This document shows, piece by piece, positions 1-6,396 of a DNA stretch of 17,847 nt (position 1 is its first letter; each line of letters begins with the position of its first letter). This DNA is from an uncultured bacterium (GTDB lineage Bacteria > Patescibacteriota > Microgenomatia > UBA1400 > PJMF01), in contig CAJBWJ010000005.1 in NCBI GenBank assembly GCA_903959355.1, positions 1-17,847 of the forward strand, in the 5' to 3' direction. The position numbers were made by a program, and so were the translations under genes. Under the pieces are notes generated by a model, which was not told the origin of the DNA, ran no database searches, and saw only the letters and a program-made list of their open reading frames with translations.

Positions 1-1
1 A

Positions 2-223
2 AAGAAAAAAGAATTAGAAGCTGGCAAATTTAATCTCAAAACTGAGAAAAAAGCTCCTCTAATGCATTTAATTATTGGTAAAACCGATATGAGTAGCGCT
101 GACCTTGTGGCTAATATCGAAGCTTTAGTCAAAGCTCTAAAAGGTAGAATCCTCAAGTTAAGCATCGCTCCTAGTATGGGACCTGGCATTAAAGTCCTCA
201 TTGAGGAAAGTGAAGAAGAATAA
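2..223 (+). CDS. rplA: 50S ribosomal protein L1 (uL1), 3' end only
   Basis: Only the last 73 codons are inside the window; the gene enters from the left edge in frame 2 and stops at TAA 221-223. The visible residues match the C-terminal part of uL1: an IIGK stretch, a helix reading LVANIEALVKALK, and the near-terminal SMGPGIKV signature, which is SxTMGPGIKV in most bacteria. uL1 binds 23S rRNA at the L1 stalk and helps release deacylated tRNA from the E site; in many bacteria it also represses its own mRNA. The acidic EESEEE tail is a small extension past the usual end. A strong hairpin terminator follows 24 bases after the stop. rplJ and rplL, often next in this cluster, are instead about 5.6 kb away. 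Confidence 0.93.
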   Translation, partial: KKKELEAGKFNLKTEKKAPLMHLIIGKTDMSSADLVANIEALVKALKGRILKLSIAPSMGPGIKVLIEESEEE

Positions 224-246
224 AATCTTTTTTTAAAATTGAATTG

Positions 247-274
247 AAAACCCGCCTCAAAAAGGCGGGTTTTC
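247..274. terminator. Bidirectional intrinsic terminator between rplA and thrS
   Basis: AAAACCCGCC, a 7-base loop, then GGCGGGTTTT. The GC stem is flanked by A and T runs on both sides, so it can end transcription of rplA (+) and of thrS (-), whose stop codons lie on either side. The stem and loop closely resemble the terminator after rplL. Confidence 0.92.
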
Positions 275-289
275 AGATTATTGTCCAAT

Positions 290-2332
290 TTATTTAACCA
301 AGAATTGTTGAAGCGCGCTGAGAACCAGACCACCAAGATCGCCGCTTTGATTCAATTCAGCTTTAAGTTCACCACTTTTAATCAATTCTTCTGCTCTTTC
401 ACGAGCTTTACCGCGGACACGTACACCGACTTTTTTGGCTTCAATTTCGCTGTCGCCAATGATTAGCATGATTGGTACTCTAGCTACCTCAGCTGCACGA
501 ATTTTGGCCTGTAAACGTTCGGAGCGGTCATCTAATTCAACGCGGACATCTTGATCCAAGAGTTGATTGAATATTTCACGGGCATATTCATTATGACGAT
601 CAGCAATTGGCAAAATTTTGACTTGCACTGGAGCCAGCCAAACTGGGAAATTGCCACCGTGATGCTCAATTAAAAACGAGAAGAAGCGCTCAAACGAACC
701 AATCAAAGCACGATGGATAACAAAAGGACGCTTTTTCTCACCAGTTTCATCAATGTAAGTAATGTCAAAACGCTCTGGCAAGTTAAAGTCCACCTGAATT
801 GTGGAAATACTGTCCTCTTTGCCAAAAACATTAACCGCCTGTACATCGAGTTTTGGACCATAAAAAGCTGCTTCTCCTTTGGCCTCAACATATTCAACAC
901 CAGCCTCATTGAGGATTTCGCGCAAAATATTTTCTGCCTTATCCCAATCTTCGCGACTACCACAATTCTGGAATTTAGCTTTTTCTGGATCGGACAACGA
1001 TAAACGGAAGTGATAATTATCAAAACCCATGTCTTTATAAAACATGCCAAGCATTTTCATCACTTCTTTGAACTGATCTTTCAATTGTTCTGGGGTACAG
1101 AAAATATGAGCATCGTTTTGGGTAAAACCACGGACTCTTTGTAAGCCGTGCAGCTCACCAGATTTTTCGCGACGATAAACCGTGCCAAATTCACCCATCT
1201 TAATTGGCAGATCACGATAGCTATGGTTTTTGAGCTTGTAGACCATCATGCCGGCTGGACAGTTCATTGGTTTTGGATAATAAACCTCTGATCCACCCTC
1301 AATCACTTTACCCGAATCATCTTTTTCTTCATAGGTCAAAGGTGGGTACATACTTTCATCATAAAAGCCTAAATGGCCTGATTTTTCAAACAATTCTTTA
1401 CGATTAATATGAGGGGTAAGAATGTGGACATAACCGAAACGGCGCTCCATCTTCATCATGTAATCTTCCAGGACGCGACGCATGGCATAACCATTTGGTA
1501 GCCACACTGGCAAGCCCTGACCAATCTCAGGAATGATGGCAAAGAGCTCCATTTCCTTACCAATTTTACGGTGATTGCGTTCTTCGGCTAATTGTTTGTT
1601 GGCTAAGTATTCATCCAATTCTTTTTGAGAAGCAAAAGCGGTGCCGTAAATACGAGTGAGCATTTTGTTCTTCTCACTTCCGCGCCAATAAGCTCCAGCA
1701 ATGCTCAGTAGTTTAACGGCCTTGATTTCGGAGATTTTGGCAACGTGAGGCCCTTTACACAAATCGACAAAAGAGGCCAATTTGATACTCGCAGCGTCGC
1801 TATTACCCATCATTTCCATGCCAGCAATCAATTTTTTGTCTGCTTCAATCTGTTCTGCTCTGCCGGTTAGATAAAGAGTTAATTTGACTGGATTTTTTTC
1901 AAGCATTTGATGCTTGACTGGTGACTTGCCATCACTGACTGATTCACTCAGTTCAAAATCCTCAGCATTGGCCAAACCATCTAACAATTCTTGTTTGTAT
2001 TTGTTAGCGGCAAAAATTTGGCGAGCCACTTTCATGGAAACTTCAATTTTCTCCATCAGCAAACTTTGTTGGATAAGTTTTTTCATTTCCTTTTCTAACT
2101 TAGGAAAATCTTTTTCAGTAATTTTCAATCCTTTTTCGCGAGCGCTATCGGCAATATCGAAGTCAAAGTAAAAGCCGTCAGCAATTGCTGGACCCATGGC
2201 TTTGATAATTACCGGATTACTCTTTTCATCACTACCATATAAACGTTCCATGACCATAGTGAGCACATGCTCGCTACTGTGACGCATTGGTAGAAGTTTA
2301 TCTTCTTGGTTTATTTGTTTATGGTTTGGCAT
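290..2332 (-). CDS. thrS: Threonyl-tRNA synthetase
   Basis: Cytoplasmic class II synthetase that charges tRNA-Thr. Domains seen: an editing (SAD) domain with the HxxxH pair H18/H22 and the DLCKGPHV motif (C192, H196); a catalytic core whose zinc ligands are C358 (MNCP), H409 (NDAHIFC) and H540 (IHRALIG), with the motif 2 region near 376-402; and a C-terminal anticodon-binding domain from about residue 565. At 680 residues it resembles the usual 640 or so, but by a different route. The N-terminal TGS domain is missing, since the SAD motif begins at residue 18. An extra segment of roughly 55 residues lies within about 124-187, inside the editing domain just before DLCKGPHV. The ATG at 2332 is preceded by GAAAGG on the coding strand, a good ribosome-binding site. 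Upstream is a Thr-codon attenuator, and upstream of that a three-gene leftward cassette. Function is certain; the effect of the insert is unknown. Confidence 0.97.
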   Translation of the reverse strand: MPNHKQINQEDKLLPMRHSSEHVLTMVMERLYGSDEKSNPVIIKAMGPAIADGFYFDFDIADSAREKGLKITEKDFPKLEKEMKKLIQQSLLMEKIEVSMKVARQIFAANKYKQELLDGLANAEDFELSESVSDGKSPVKHQMLEKNPVKLTLYLTGRAEQIEADKKLIAGMEMMGNSDAASIKLASFVDLCKGPHVAKISEIKAVKLLSIAGAYWRGSEKNKMLTRIYGTAFASQKELDEYLANKQLAEERNHRKIGKEMELFAIIPEIGQGLPVWLPNGYAMRRVLEDYMMKMERRFGYVHILTPHINRKELFEKSGHLGFYDESMYPPLTYEEKDDSGKVIEGGSEVYYPKPMNCPAGMMVYKLKNHSYRDLPIKMGEFGTVYRREKSGELHGLQRVRGFTQNDAHIFCTPEQLKDQFKEVMKMLGMFYKDMGFDNYHFRLSLSDPEKAKFQNCGSREDWDKAENILREILNEAGVEYVEAKGEAAFYGPKLDVQAVNVFGKEDSISTIQVDFNLPERFDITYIDETGEKKRPFVIHRALIGSFERFFSFLIEHHGGNFPVWLAPVQVKILPIADRHNEYAREIFNQLLDQDVRVELDDRSERLQAKIRAAEVARVPIMLIIGDSEIEAKKVGVRVRGKARERAEELIKSGELKAELNQSGDLGGLVLSALQQFLVK

Positions 2333-2400
2333 GATGCCTTTCTTGTTTGTTTTGTATTGTTATTTTAATGGTTTTTTAGTTAATTTGCGAAGCAAGACGA

Positions 2401-2427
2401 AAAAATCCCGCTCTTGGCGGGGTTCTT
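2401..2427 (-). terminator. Attenuator terminator (3:4 hairpin) of the thrS leader
   Basis: Read on the minus strand: CCCGC, loop CAAGA, GCGGG. The stem is extended after one mismatch by AAGAA against the T-run, and five T residues follow. It lies 68 bases before the thrS start, so it would stop thrS transcription unless disrupted. Its left arm is shared with the antiterminator stem. Confidence 0.8.
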
Positions 2428-2483
2428 ATTTTTTTAAACAACAAAAAATACCCCGCTTCTTAAGCAGTGGTAGTAGTGGTGTT
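2401..2483 (-). promoter_or_regulatory. Ribosome-mediated transcription attenuator of thrS
   Basis: Three mutually exclusive RNA hairpins are visible on the minus strand. Pairing 1:2 joins 2472-2462 to 2458-2449 (TACC, bulged A, CTGCTT with AAGCGGGGTA), ten pairs including one G-U. Pairing 2:3, the antiterminator, joins GCGGGGT (2456-2450) to ACCCCGC (2423-2417), continued by an ATTTTTT/AAAAAAT stem. Pairing 3:4 is the terminator at 2421-2407. Segment 1 overlaps the last Thr codons and the stop of a short leader ORF. A ribosome stalled on Thr codons would mask segment 1 and allow 2:3, giving readthrough. A ribosome reaching the stop would mask segment 2 and allow 3:4, giving termination. This is the trp/thr-type attenuation logic placed before a Thr-tRNA synthetase. 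The G-U pair works only in minus-strand RNA, which supports the orientation. Confidence 0.82.
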
Positions 2484-2501
2484 TGAAAAATTGATTAACA
2501 C
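2460..2501 (-). CDS. thrS leader peptide with five consecutive threonines
   Basis: A 13-codon ORF starting at GTG (2501-2499) reads VLINFSNTTTTTA and ends at TAA 2462-2460. The Thr codons ACC ACT ACT ACC ACT occupy 2480-2466 and are followed by Ala and the stop, placed exactly where attenuation hairpin segment 1 begins. The role would be to sense Thr-tRNA charging, not to make a functional protein. The frame stays open upstream to 2744, but that part overlaps another gene, and the -10 box TACAAT lies 7 bases before the GTG, so a leaderless start at GTG is the simplest reading. Alternatives are an in-frame TTG at 2537 or a non-standard start after the AGAAGGG at 2528-2522. The Thr run and its placement are seen directly; the start codon is inferred. 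Confidence 0.75.
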   Translation of the reverse strand: MLINFSNTTTTTA

Positions 2502-2508
2502 ATGGGTG

Positions 2509-2537
2509 ATTGTATTTCGAACCCTTCTTTTTTGCAA
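2509..2537 (-). promoter_or_regulatory. Candidate promoter of the thrS leader
   Basis: On the minus strand TTGCAA (2537-2532) is followed by a 17-base spacer and TACAAT (2514-2509). The expected start point is at 2503-2501, on the GTG of the leader peptide. The same TTGCAA -35 hexamer occurs before rplJ. A 12-bp inverted repeat (2524-2550) is centred on the -35 box. Confidence 0.55.
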
Positions 2538-2550
2538 GGCAAAAAAGAAG
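2524..2550. repeat. 12-bp perfect inverted repeat over the thrS -35 box
   Basis: CTTCTTTTTTGC, spacer AAG, GCAAAAAAGAAG. It has no T-run following a GC stem on either strand, so it is not a typical terminator. It surrounds the TTGCAA -35 hexamer and the AGAAGGG sequence. It may be an operator, or a hairpin in readthrough RNA coming from the upstream cassette. Confidence 0.7.
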
Positions 2551-2616
2551 ATGGTGCAAAAGATGCTGTGCCATAAAACGCCAAAGCCTAGATTACAAGT
2601 TTGCTTCAAAACACAC

Positions 2617-3051
2617 CTAACGAAAATCTCGTCTTTTGCGACCAAAAAACTTGGCTTTTTTCTGCTCCCAACGCGTTGGTTGTTTAGGTGGGGCTGGTTG
2701 CTTAATTTTGGCTGGATGAGAACTAGTATCTGGGATGTCCACATACTCTACATCTAGCATTGTCTTGTCAAAACCCAAGGTACCTAAAACTTTGATTATT
2801 AGCGTCGCATTAAATTTAAGCATTGGACTGCGGGCCATTTTGGTAATAAATTCTTGCAAATTTTCTAAGGAGATTGGTTTTCTATTACCTTCATAACCAA
2901 AATGTTGCGTACCGATCCATTTCTCGCTCTGTTTTTCTTCTTCACGAGCAATAGCATCGAAAACACTGGCTCCGTTATCGTGACAAAAATCAACTCTTAG
3001 TTTGTTCTTTTGTTTTAATAAATGATCTGTAACTCGTATAGTTTCTGGCAT
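2617..3051 (-). CDS. Small basic-tailed protein, paralogue of the 5213-5614 product
   Basis: This 144-residue protein belongs to no family I can name. It is clearly homologous to the 133-residue product two genes upstream. Both begin with IRVT, then a K-rich strand, an N-terminal DxG with a DA pair, a central HFGYE or HGYE motif (GYE at about 73-75 here), a helix with EFITKMA or KFIAKVA, then LI..LGTLGF or FGKLGF, and both end in a disordered Pro/Lys/Arg tail. Here the tail runs from about residue 112 to KFFGRKRRDFR. There are no membrane segments or signal peptide. The basic tail suggests nucleic-acid or ribosome contact, but that is inference. It starts 25 bases after the DUF2207 stop on the same strand, so it is probably cotranscribed; readthrough from it would enter the thrS leader. 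Confidence 0.75.
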   Translation of the reverse strand: MPETIRVTDHLLKQKNKLRVDFCHDNGASVFDAIAREEEKQSEKWIGTQHFGYEGNRKPISLENLQEFITKMARSPMLKFNATLIIKVLGTLGFDKTMLDVEYVDIPDTSSHPAKIKQPAPPKQPTRWEQKKAKFFGRKRRDFR

Positions 3052-3076
3052 AATTCAATTTGTTAATAATAAATAG

Positions 3077-5188
3077 CTATCCTGCTCCACCTCCGCCACC
3101 ACCTCCGCCACCACCTCCGCCTCCAGAAAATCCACCGCTAGAACCACCACCAGAAGCACTATAGCTTCTAGAAACATTGCTAGAAAGTGTATTAAAAGCT
3201 CCACCTAAAGAATTAAGAGAATCGGCTAAAGAACCCAAACTAATTGCGCTCAAATCTCCTACAGATGAATTACCTAAATTGTCAAAGCTGGAAACACCCC
3301 AATAAGTAGTTAAAACTTTTTGATCACCATCTGAAAAATGAACCGGCAATTGTGACAAAGCTTTCATCGATATGCCAAATAAGGTTCCATAAATTAGATA
3401 TTTTTCCCATAAAATTATGCTGTCGATAGAATAATTCTCAGTTTTTTTGTAATCGAGCATATGCTTTTTAAAAGCTTTCCAAGCGCTTGCCTCTTCCCAA
3501 CCCTTTTTAGTTCTTTTTTGGGCGAAAAACTGCAAAGCTGCAAAAATCATTCCAATCGAGAAAAATATGATTAAATTACCAACTGCGACGAACAAACCTA
3601 TGCTGGCCCAAGCCGTAGTTTTTAGAGAAGCTTCACCATCAAGAAGACTACCTAGTAAAAAGAGCAAGATAAAACTAAAAAACGGTACCACAAGCACTCT
3701 TAGAGCTGAAAAACTCTTCGCATAATCATAAGATTCTCTTTCAAAATAACCTTCTTTAAGTCCTTCATTCAAAGCAATTTTTTCTAGACCTTTAAAAAAG
3801 GTGTAACTAGAAGAAGGGTAAGATTTTACATACTGACCAATGTCTAAAAGTGCCAATCTTTTTTTTGTCTCTTCTGTTGGTGCAGAAGAAAGATCTATTC
3901 TCTTGACCCATTCTTGTGTCTTTTCGTCAAAAAATTGCAAATAGGTTTTGCCAATTTTATCTGTCAAAAACTCATAGACTTCTTTTTCTACAGCAGCTAA
4001 TTCGACCGTTCTTGCACCTTTAGTAATTTCATCAACACCAGAAACCACGCGATTAGTTTTTTCTAAGAAATAACGATATTCTTTTTTGAAAAAGCCTTCT
4101 TTTTTATTACTGCGAGTGATTTTGAAAAGTTTTTTTTGGACCAACGACAAAACAGTGGCAGTAAAAACTTGTGGATTGAGACTTGCAGTGGCAGCTAAAA
4201 TTTGTGTGACCAAAGCCGGCTCAGTATCGGCTGGTGGTTCCCAAACACCGCTTAAGTTTTTAAGTGGTTTATCTTTACCAAGTTTTAAAAATTTTAAAAA
4301 CTCCGTCACAGTCAGAAAAATACCGAGCAAAGAAAGCAGAACCGTTAAAGAAAAATAAAAGAAACTCAAACGTTCTCCATTTTTTAACTTTTTAATTGTT
4401 TCATTAATAAATGATTCTTCTTCTTTAATGATTCCGGCTTTATTTAAAGAACCGTTCTTTGGACCCAGAAAAACATTAATCGGCAAAAGCACTCTGCCTT
4501 CAAAAAACTTACCTACTGGAAGTTCAGAAGCTTGTAGTAAAACATAATAAAGATTGTTTTCTTTTTCCGGCAAAGCCGAAATCGTCACGTCAGCATTAAG
4601 CGGCCCATGACCAAAAGCTTTTATGCTGTCCATTTGGCTAGCCAAAATTTCTTTTGGCAAATAAATTCTGGTTTCAATATTCTTTGATGGAACTTCCCAA
4701 TCTTTGCCGATAAATTGCCAATAAAGCTCAGCCACATCTTCATGTCTAGTAATGGCATTATTGACCTTGTAAGTTAGTACAAAACTTTTGACCTCATAAT
4801 TAGCTTGGAAATGCCACTGCAAGTAATATTTGTCGCCTCGGTCGTCAACTACAAAAGTATTGTTTGGATTGCTTCTCGCATCTTCAAAATTTACTACGTT
4901 TTTGTCTAATTGCTTGTAACAAACCTTAGTGTCTTTTTCACAAAGAGTGAAACTACTCAAATCGTATTGTTCTCCCCTTTTGGAAGTTTTATCGATGGTT
5001 TGATAAACAAAACGATAATCACCCTGAAAGTTAAAGTTTCTTTCTTCCGTGACGTTCATTGAACTATCTTTATTGACAAAGGCTTTTATGTTGACGCTAT
5101 CTAAACTATATTCTTTGGCAAAAGCTGAAGTAAGAAAAAGAAAATTAAAACTAAGTAGAATTAATAAAAAATTAATTATTTTTTTCAT
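3077..5188 (-). CDS. DUF2207-family membrane protein with poly-Gly tail
   Basis: This 703-residue protein resembles the predicted membrane proteins of the DUF2207 (YciQ-like) family, whose function is not established. It has a signal peptide at 1-24 (hydrophobic core then SAFA/K), an extracytoplasmic beta-rich DUF2207 domain at about 26-245, a TM segment at 275-297, a cytoplasmic region at 300-490 with a winged-helix-like portion (LAATASLNPQVFTATVLSLVQ at 331-351 region), two further hydrophobic stretches at 496-516 and 526-554, the conserved WKAFKKHMLDY block at 570-580, and a Ser/Gly-rich tail ending in 13 consecutive Gly (689-701). Poly-Gly ends are common in this family. It lies between two small paralogous genes on the same strand with gaps of 24 and 25 bases, so the three look like one operon. 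The family call is firm; the role is unknown. Confidence 0.88.
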   Translation of the reverse strand: MKKIINFLLILLSFNFLFLTSAFAKEYSLDSVNIKAFVNKDSSMNVTEERNFNFQGDYRFVYQTIDKTSKRGEQYDLSSFTLCEKDTKVCYKQLDKNVVNFEDARSNPNNTFVVDDRGDKYYLQWHFQANYEVKSFVLTYKVNNAITRHEDVAELYWQFIGKDWEVPSKNIETRIYLPKEILASQMDSIKAFGHGPLNADVTISALPEKENNLYYVLLQASELPVGKFFEGRVLLPINVFLGPKNGSLNKAGIIKEEESFINETIKKLKNGERLSFFYFSLTVLLSLLGIFLTVTEFLKFLKLGKDKPLKNLSGVWEPPADTEPALVTQILAATASLNPQVFTATVLSLVQKKLFKITRSNKKEGFFKKEYRYFLEKTNRVVSGVDEITKGARTVELAAVEKEVYEFLTDKIGKTYLQFFDEKTQEWVKRIDLSSAPTEETKKRLALLDIGQYVKSYPSSSYTFFKGLEKIALNEGLKEGYFERESYDYAKSFSALRVLVVPFFSFILLFLLGSLLDGEASLKTTAWASIGLFVAVGNLIIFFSIGMIFAALQFFAQKRTKKGWEEASAWKAFKKHMLDYKKTENYSIDSIILWEKYLIYGTLFGISMKALSQLPVHFSDGDQKVLTTYWGVSSFDNLGNSSVGDLSAISLGSLADSLNSLGGAFNTLSSNVSRSYSASGGGSSGGFSGGGGGGGGGGGGGAG
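3084..3126. repeat. 12-bp tandem repeat encoding poly-Gly
   Basis: On the plus strand the unit ccacctccgcca repeats about three times in tandem, giving the Gly tract at the C-terminus of the DUF2207 protein. Such a unit can change copy number by slippage in multiples of four codons without shifting the frame. Confidence 0.75.
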
Positions 5189-5212
5189 ATTTTTCTCACA
5201 ATTATCTAAAAA

Positions 5213-5614
5213 CTAACGCCTTCTGCCACCAAACTTTTGTCCTCTTTTATCATGATCGGAGAAATGAGGTTTTTTACTTGGCTTTTTGGCCATGTTATCT
5301 GAATGAACCACCTGAACATCATCACTTCTAAAACCTAATTTGCCAAATATATTAATTAAAACAGAAGAGAAACTTCTCAATTCAGGATTAGCTGCCACTT
5401 TAGCAATAAATTTTTCCACACGCTCTGTAGTAATGTCCGTTCTACCTTGACTTTCATAGCCATGAAAAGCAATTCCAAGCAATTCATTAGCTGTTGCATC
5501 ATCTTTCCCCTGATAAGCGTCCATATAATTAGAACCCATATCTCCTCTAAAATTAAGGAACAGCTTAATTCCTTTTTTTTGCAGATCAGTAGTCACTCTG
5601 ATTCTTTCATTCAT
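5213..5614 (-). CDS. Small basic-tailed protein, paralogue of the 2617-3051 product
   Basis: This 133-residue protein is of no family I recognise. It shares with the product of 2617-3051 the IRVT start, an FRGDMG segment, the FHGYE motif (about 50-54), the helix VEKFIAKVA, the INIFGKLGF strand-turn, and a disordered end rich in Lys, Gly and Arg (KRGQKFGGRRR). An RGG-like basic tail is compatible with RNA binding, but this is not shown. It is the first gene of a leftward three-gene cassette (this gene, the DUF2207 gene, the second paralogue). A TATAAT box lies 11 bases before the ATG, so the mRNA would have a leader of only a few bases. No Shine-Dalgarno sequence is seen. Confidence 0.75.
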   Translation of the reverse strand: MNERIRVTTDLQKKGIKLFLNFRGDMGSNYMDAYQGKDDATANELLGIAFHGYESQGRTDITTERVEKFIAKVAANPELRSFSSVLINIFGKLGFRSDDVQVVHSDNMAKKPSKKPHFSDHDKRGQKFGGRRR

Positions 5615-5625
5615 AATTTAGATAG

Positions 5626-5631
5626 ATTATA
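5626..5631 (-). promoter_or_regulatory. -10 box for the leftward DUF2207 cassette
   Basis: A perfect TATAAT on the minus strand, 11 bases upstream of the ATG at 5614. No good -35 hexamer was found at the standard spacing. It lies back to back with the rplJ promoter. Confidence 0.55.
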
Positions 5632-5658
5632 GGCACAGATTCCAATTTATATCTCTAT

Positions 5659-5686
5659 TTGCAAATCTTGAGGATTGGGGTATAAT
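5659..5686 (+). promoter_or_regulatory. Promoter of rplJ-rplL
   Basis: TTGCAA (5659-5664), a 16-base spacer, and a perfect TATAAT (5681-5686) lie about 150 bases before rplJ. This predicts a long structured 5' UTR. The -35 hexamer is the same as that proposed for the thrS leader. Confidence 0.75.
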
Positions 5687-5704
5687 TTCCTTCTTGTTCC
5701 AAAG

Positions 5705-5795
5705 ACAGTGTGGCTCGCAAGAGTTAATAATCGCACCGAGGAAAATAGCTTTTGTTATTTTATCCCCCCTGCTTTTACCCCACATTCTCTCGGCA
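5705..5795 (+). ncRNA. Probable L10 leader (autoregulatory 5' UTR of rplJ)
   Basis: The 5' UTR between the promoter and rplJ can fold. A GCAA-capped hairpin TGGCTC-GCAA-GAGTTA lies near 5710-5725 inside a GTG/CAC closing helix. CCGAG near 5736 can pair with CTCGG near 5790, enclosing an AAAATA/TATTTT stem and an asymmetric C-rich internal loop. Ribosomal protein L10 (with L12) binds such a leader in many bacteria to repress rplJL. The assignment rests on position and hand folding only. Confidence 0.45.
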
Positions 5796-5838
5796 CAAAT
5801 TTTGAAAATAGAAAATTAGTAGTATTTGAAAGAAATCT

Positions 5839-6342
5839 ATGCCAAATCAACATAATCAAGAACAAATTAAAATTATTCAAGAAAAATTGGATAAGGCTGC
5901 TTCCATGGTCGTCATCGACTATGCTGGCGCTAAAGTCAAAGATTTAACCGAACTAAGAGCCGCTCTTCGTGAAGCTGGTGGCGAAATGTTTGTCACCAAA
6001 AACACTTTGATCGACATTGCTGTTGGCAAAGGCAAAGTCAGTGAATCCTTACAAGGAATGAGTGCTGTTATTTTTTCATACAATGATCCAGTTGCCGCTA
6101 TCAAAGCCTTAGTTAAATTCCACGACGACAAAGATTTGCTAGACATCAAACAAGGTTTCATGGATGGTAAAGTCCTTTCAGTCGAAGAAGTCAAAGCCTT
6201 GAGTAAATTGCCAGGTAAGAACGAACTCATTGTTATGTTAATTCAAAGACTTAAGTCTCCAGGTCAAGGCTTGGTCAATGTCCTTCAAGCTAGTGCTCGT
6301 AATTTAGTTTACGTCATGAAGGCTATCGCCGACAAAAAATAA
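5839..6342 (+). CDS. rplJ: 50S ribosomal protein L10 (uL10)
   Basis: uL10 is the base of the ribosomal stalk: its N-terminal domain binds 23S rRNA near helices 42-44 and its C-terminal helix holds L7/L12 dimers that recruit translation GTPases. The 167-residue length is normal. Family features seen include the N-terminal segment ending VVIDYAGAKVKDL, the LRAALREAGGEMFVTKNTL block, and a long C-terminal helix. The ATG at 5839 has a weak AAAG-type ribosome-binding site (gaaagaaatct). rplL follows after 54 bases, the usual pairing. The ORF is preceded by a promoter and a structured leader likely to mediate repression by the L10-L12 complex. Confidence 0.96.
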   Translation: MPNQHNQEQIKIIQEKLDKAASMVVIDYAGAKVKDLTELRAALREAGGEMFVTKNTLIDIAVGKGKVSESLQGMSAVIFSYNDPVAAIKALVKFHDDKDLLDIKQGFMDGKVLSVEEVKALSKLPGKNELIVMLIQRLKSPGQGLVNVLQASARNLVYVMKAIADKK

Positions 6343-6396
6343 TAGATATCGATTAGATTTAATAATTATAAAAAGTAATAAGAAAGGAACAAATAT

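Noticed and set aside
2333..2616. T-box riboswitch before thrS
   Set aside because: There is a terminator/antiterminator pair, but no T-box UGG-type conserved sequence precedes the terminator, and the Thr-codon ORF explains the layout better.
2515..2625. Possible degenerate tRNA (a GGTTCGAA string and a CTTGTAA loop-like string on the minus strand)
   Set aside because: No T-stem, anticodon stem or acceptor pairing can be drawn around them.
2460..2744. A 94-codon minus-strand ORF read from an ATG at 2744
   Set aside because: Its first part overlaps the well-supported 144-residue gene in another frame and has no protein-like pattern; only the last 13 or so codons make sense, as the Thr leader peptide.
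5675..5947. A 90-codon plus-strand ORF before rplJ
   Set aside because: It lies over the promoter and structured leader and runs out of frame into rplJ; no ribosome-binding site or protein-like composition.
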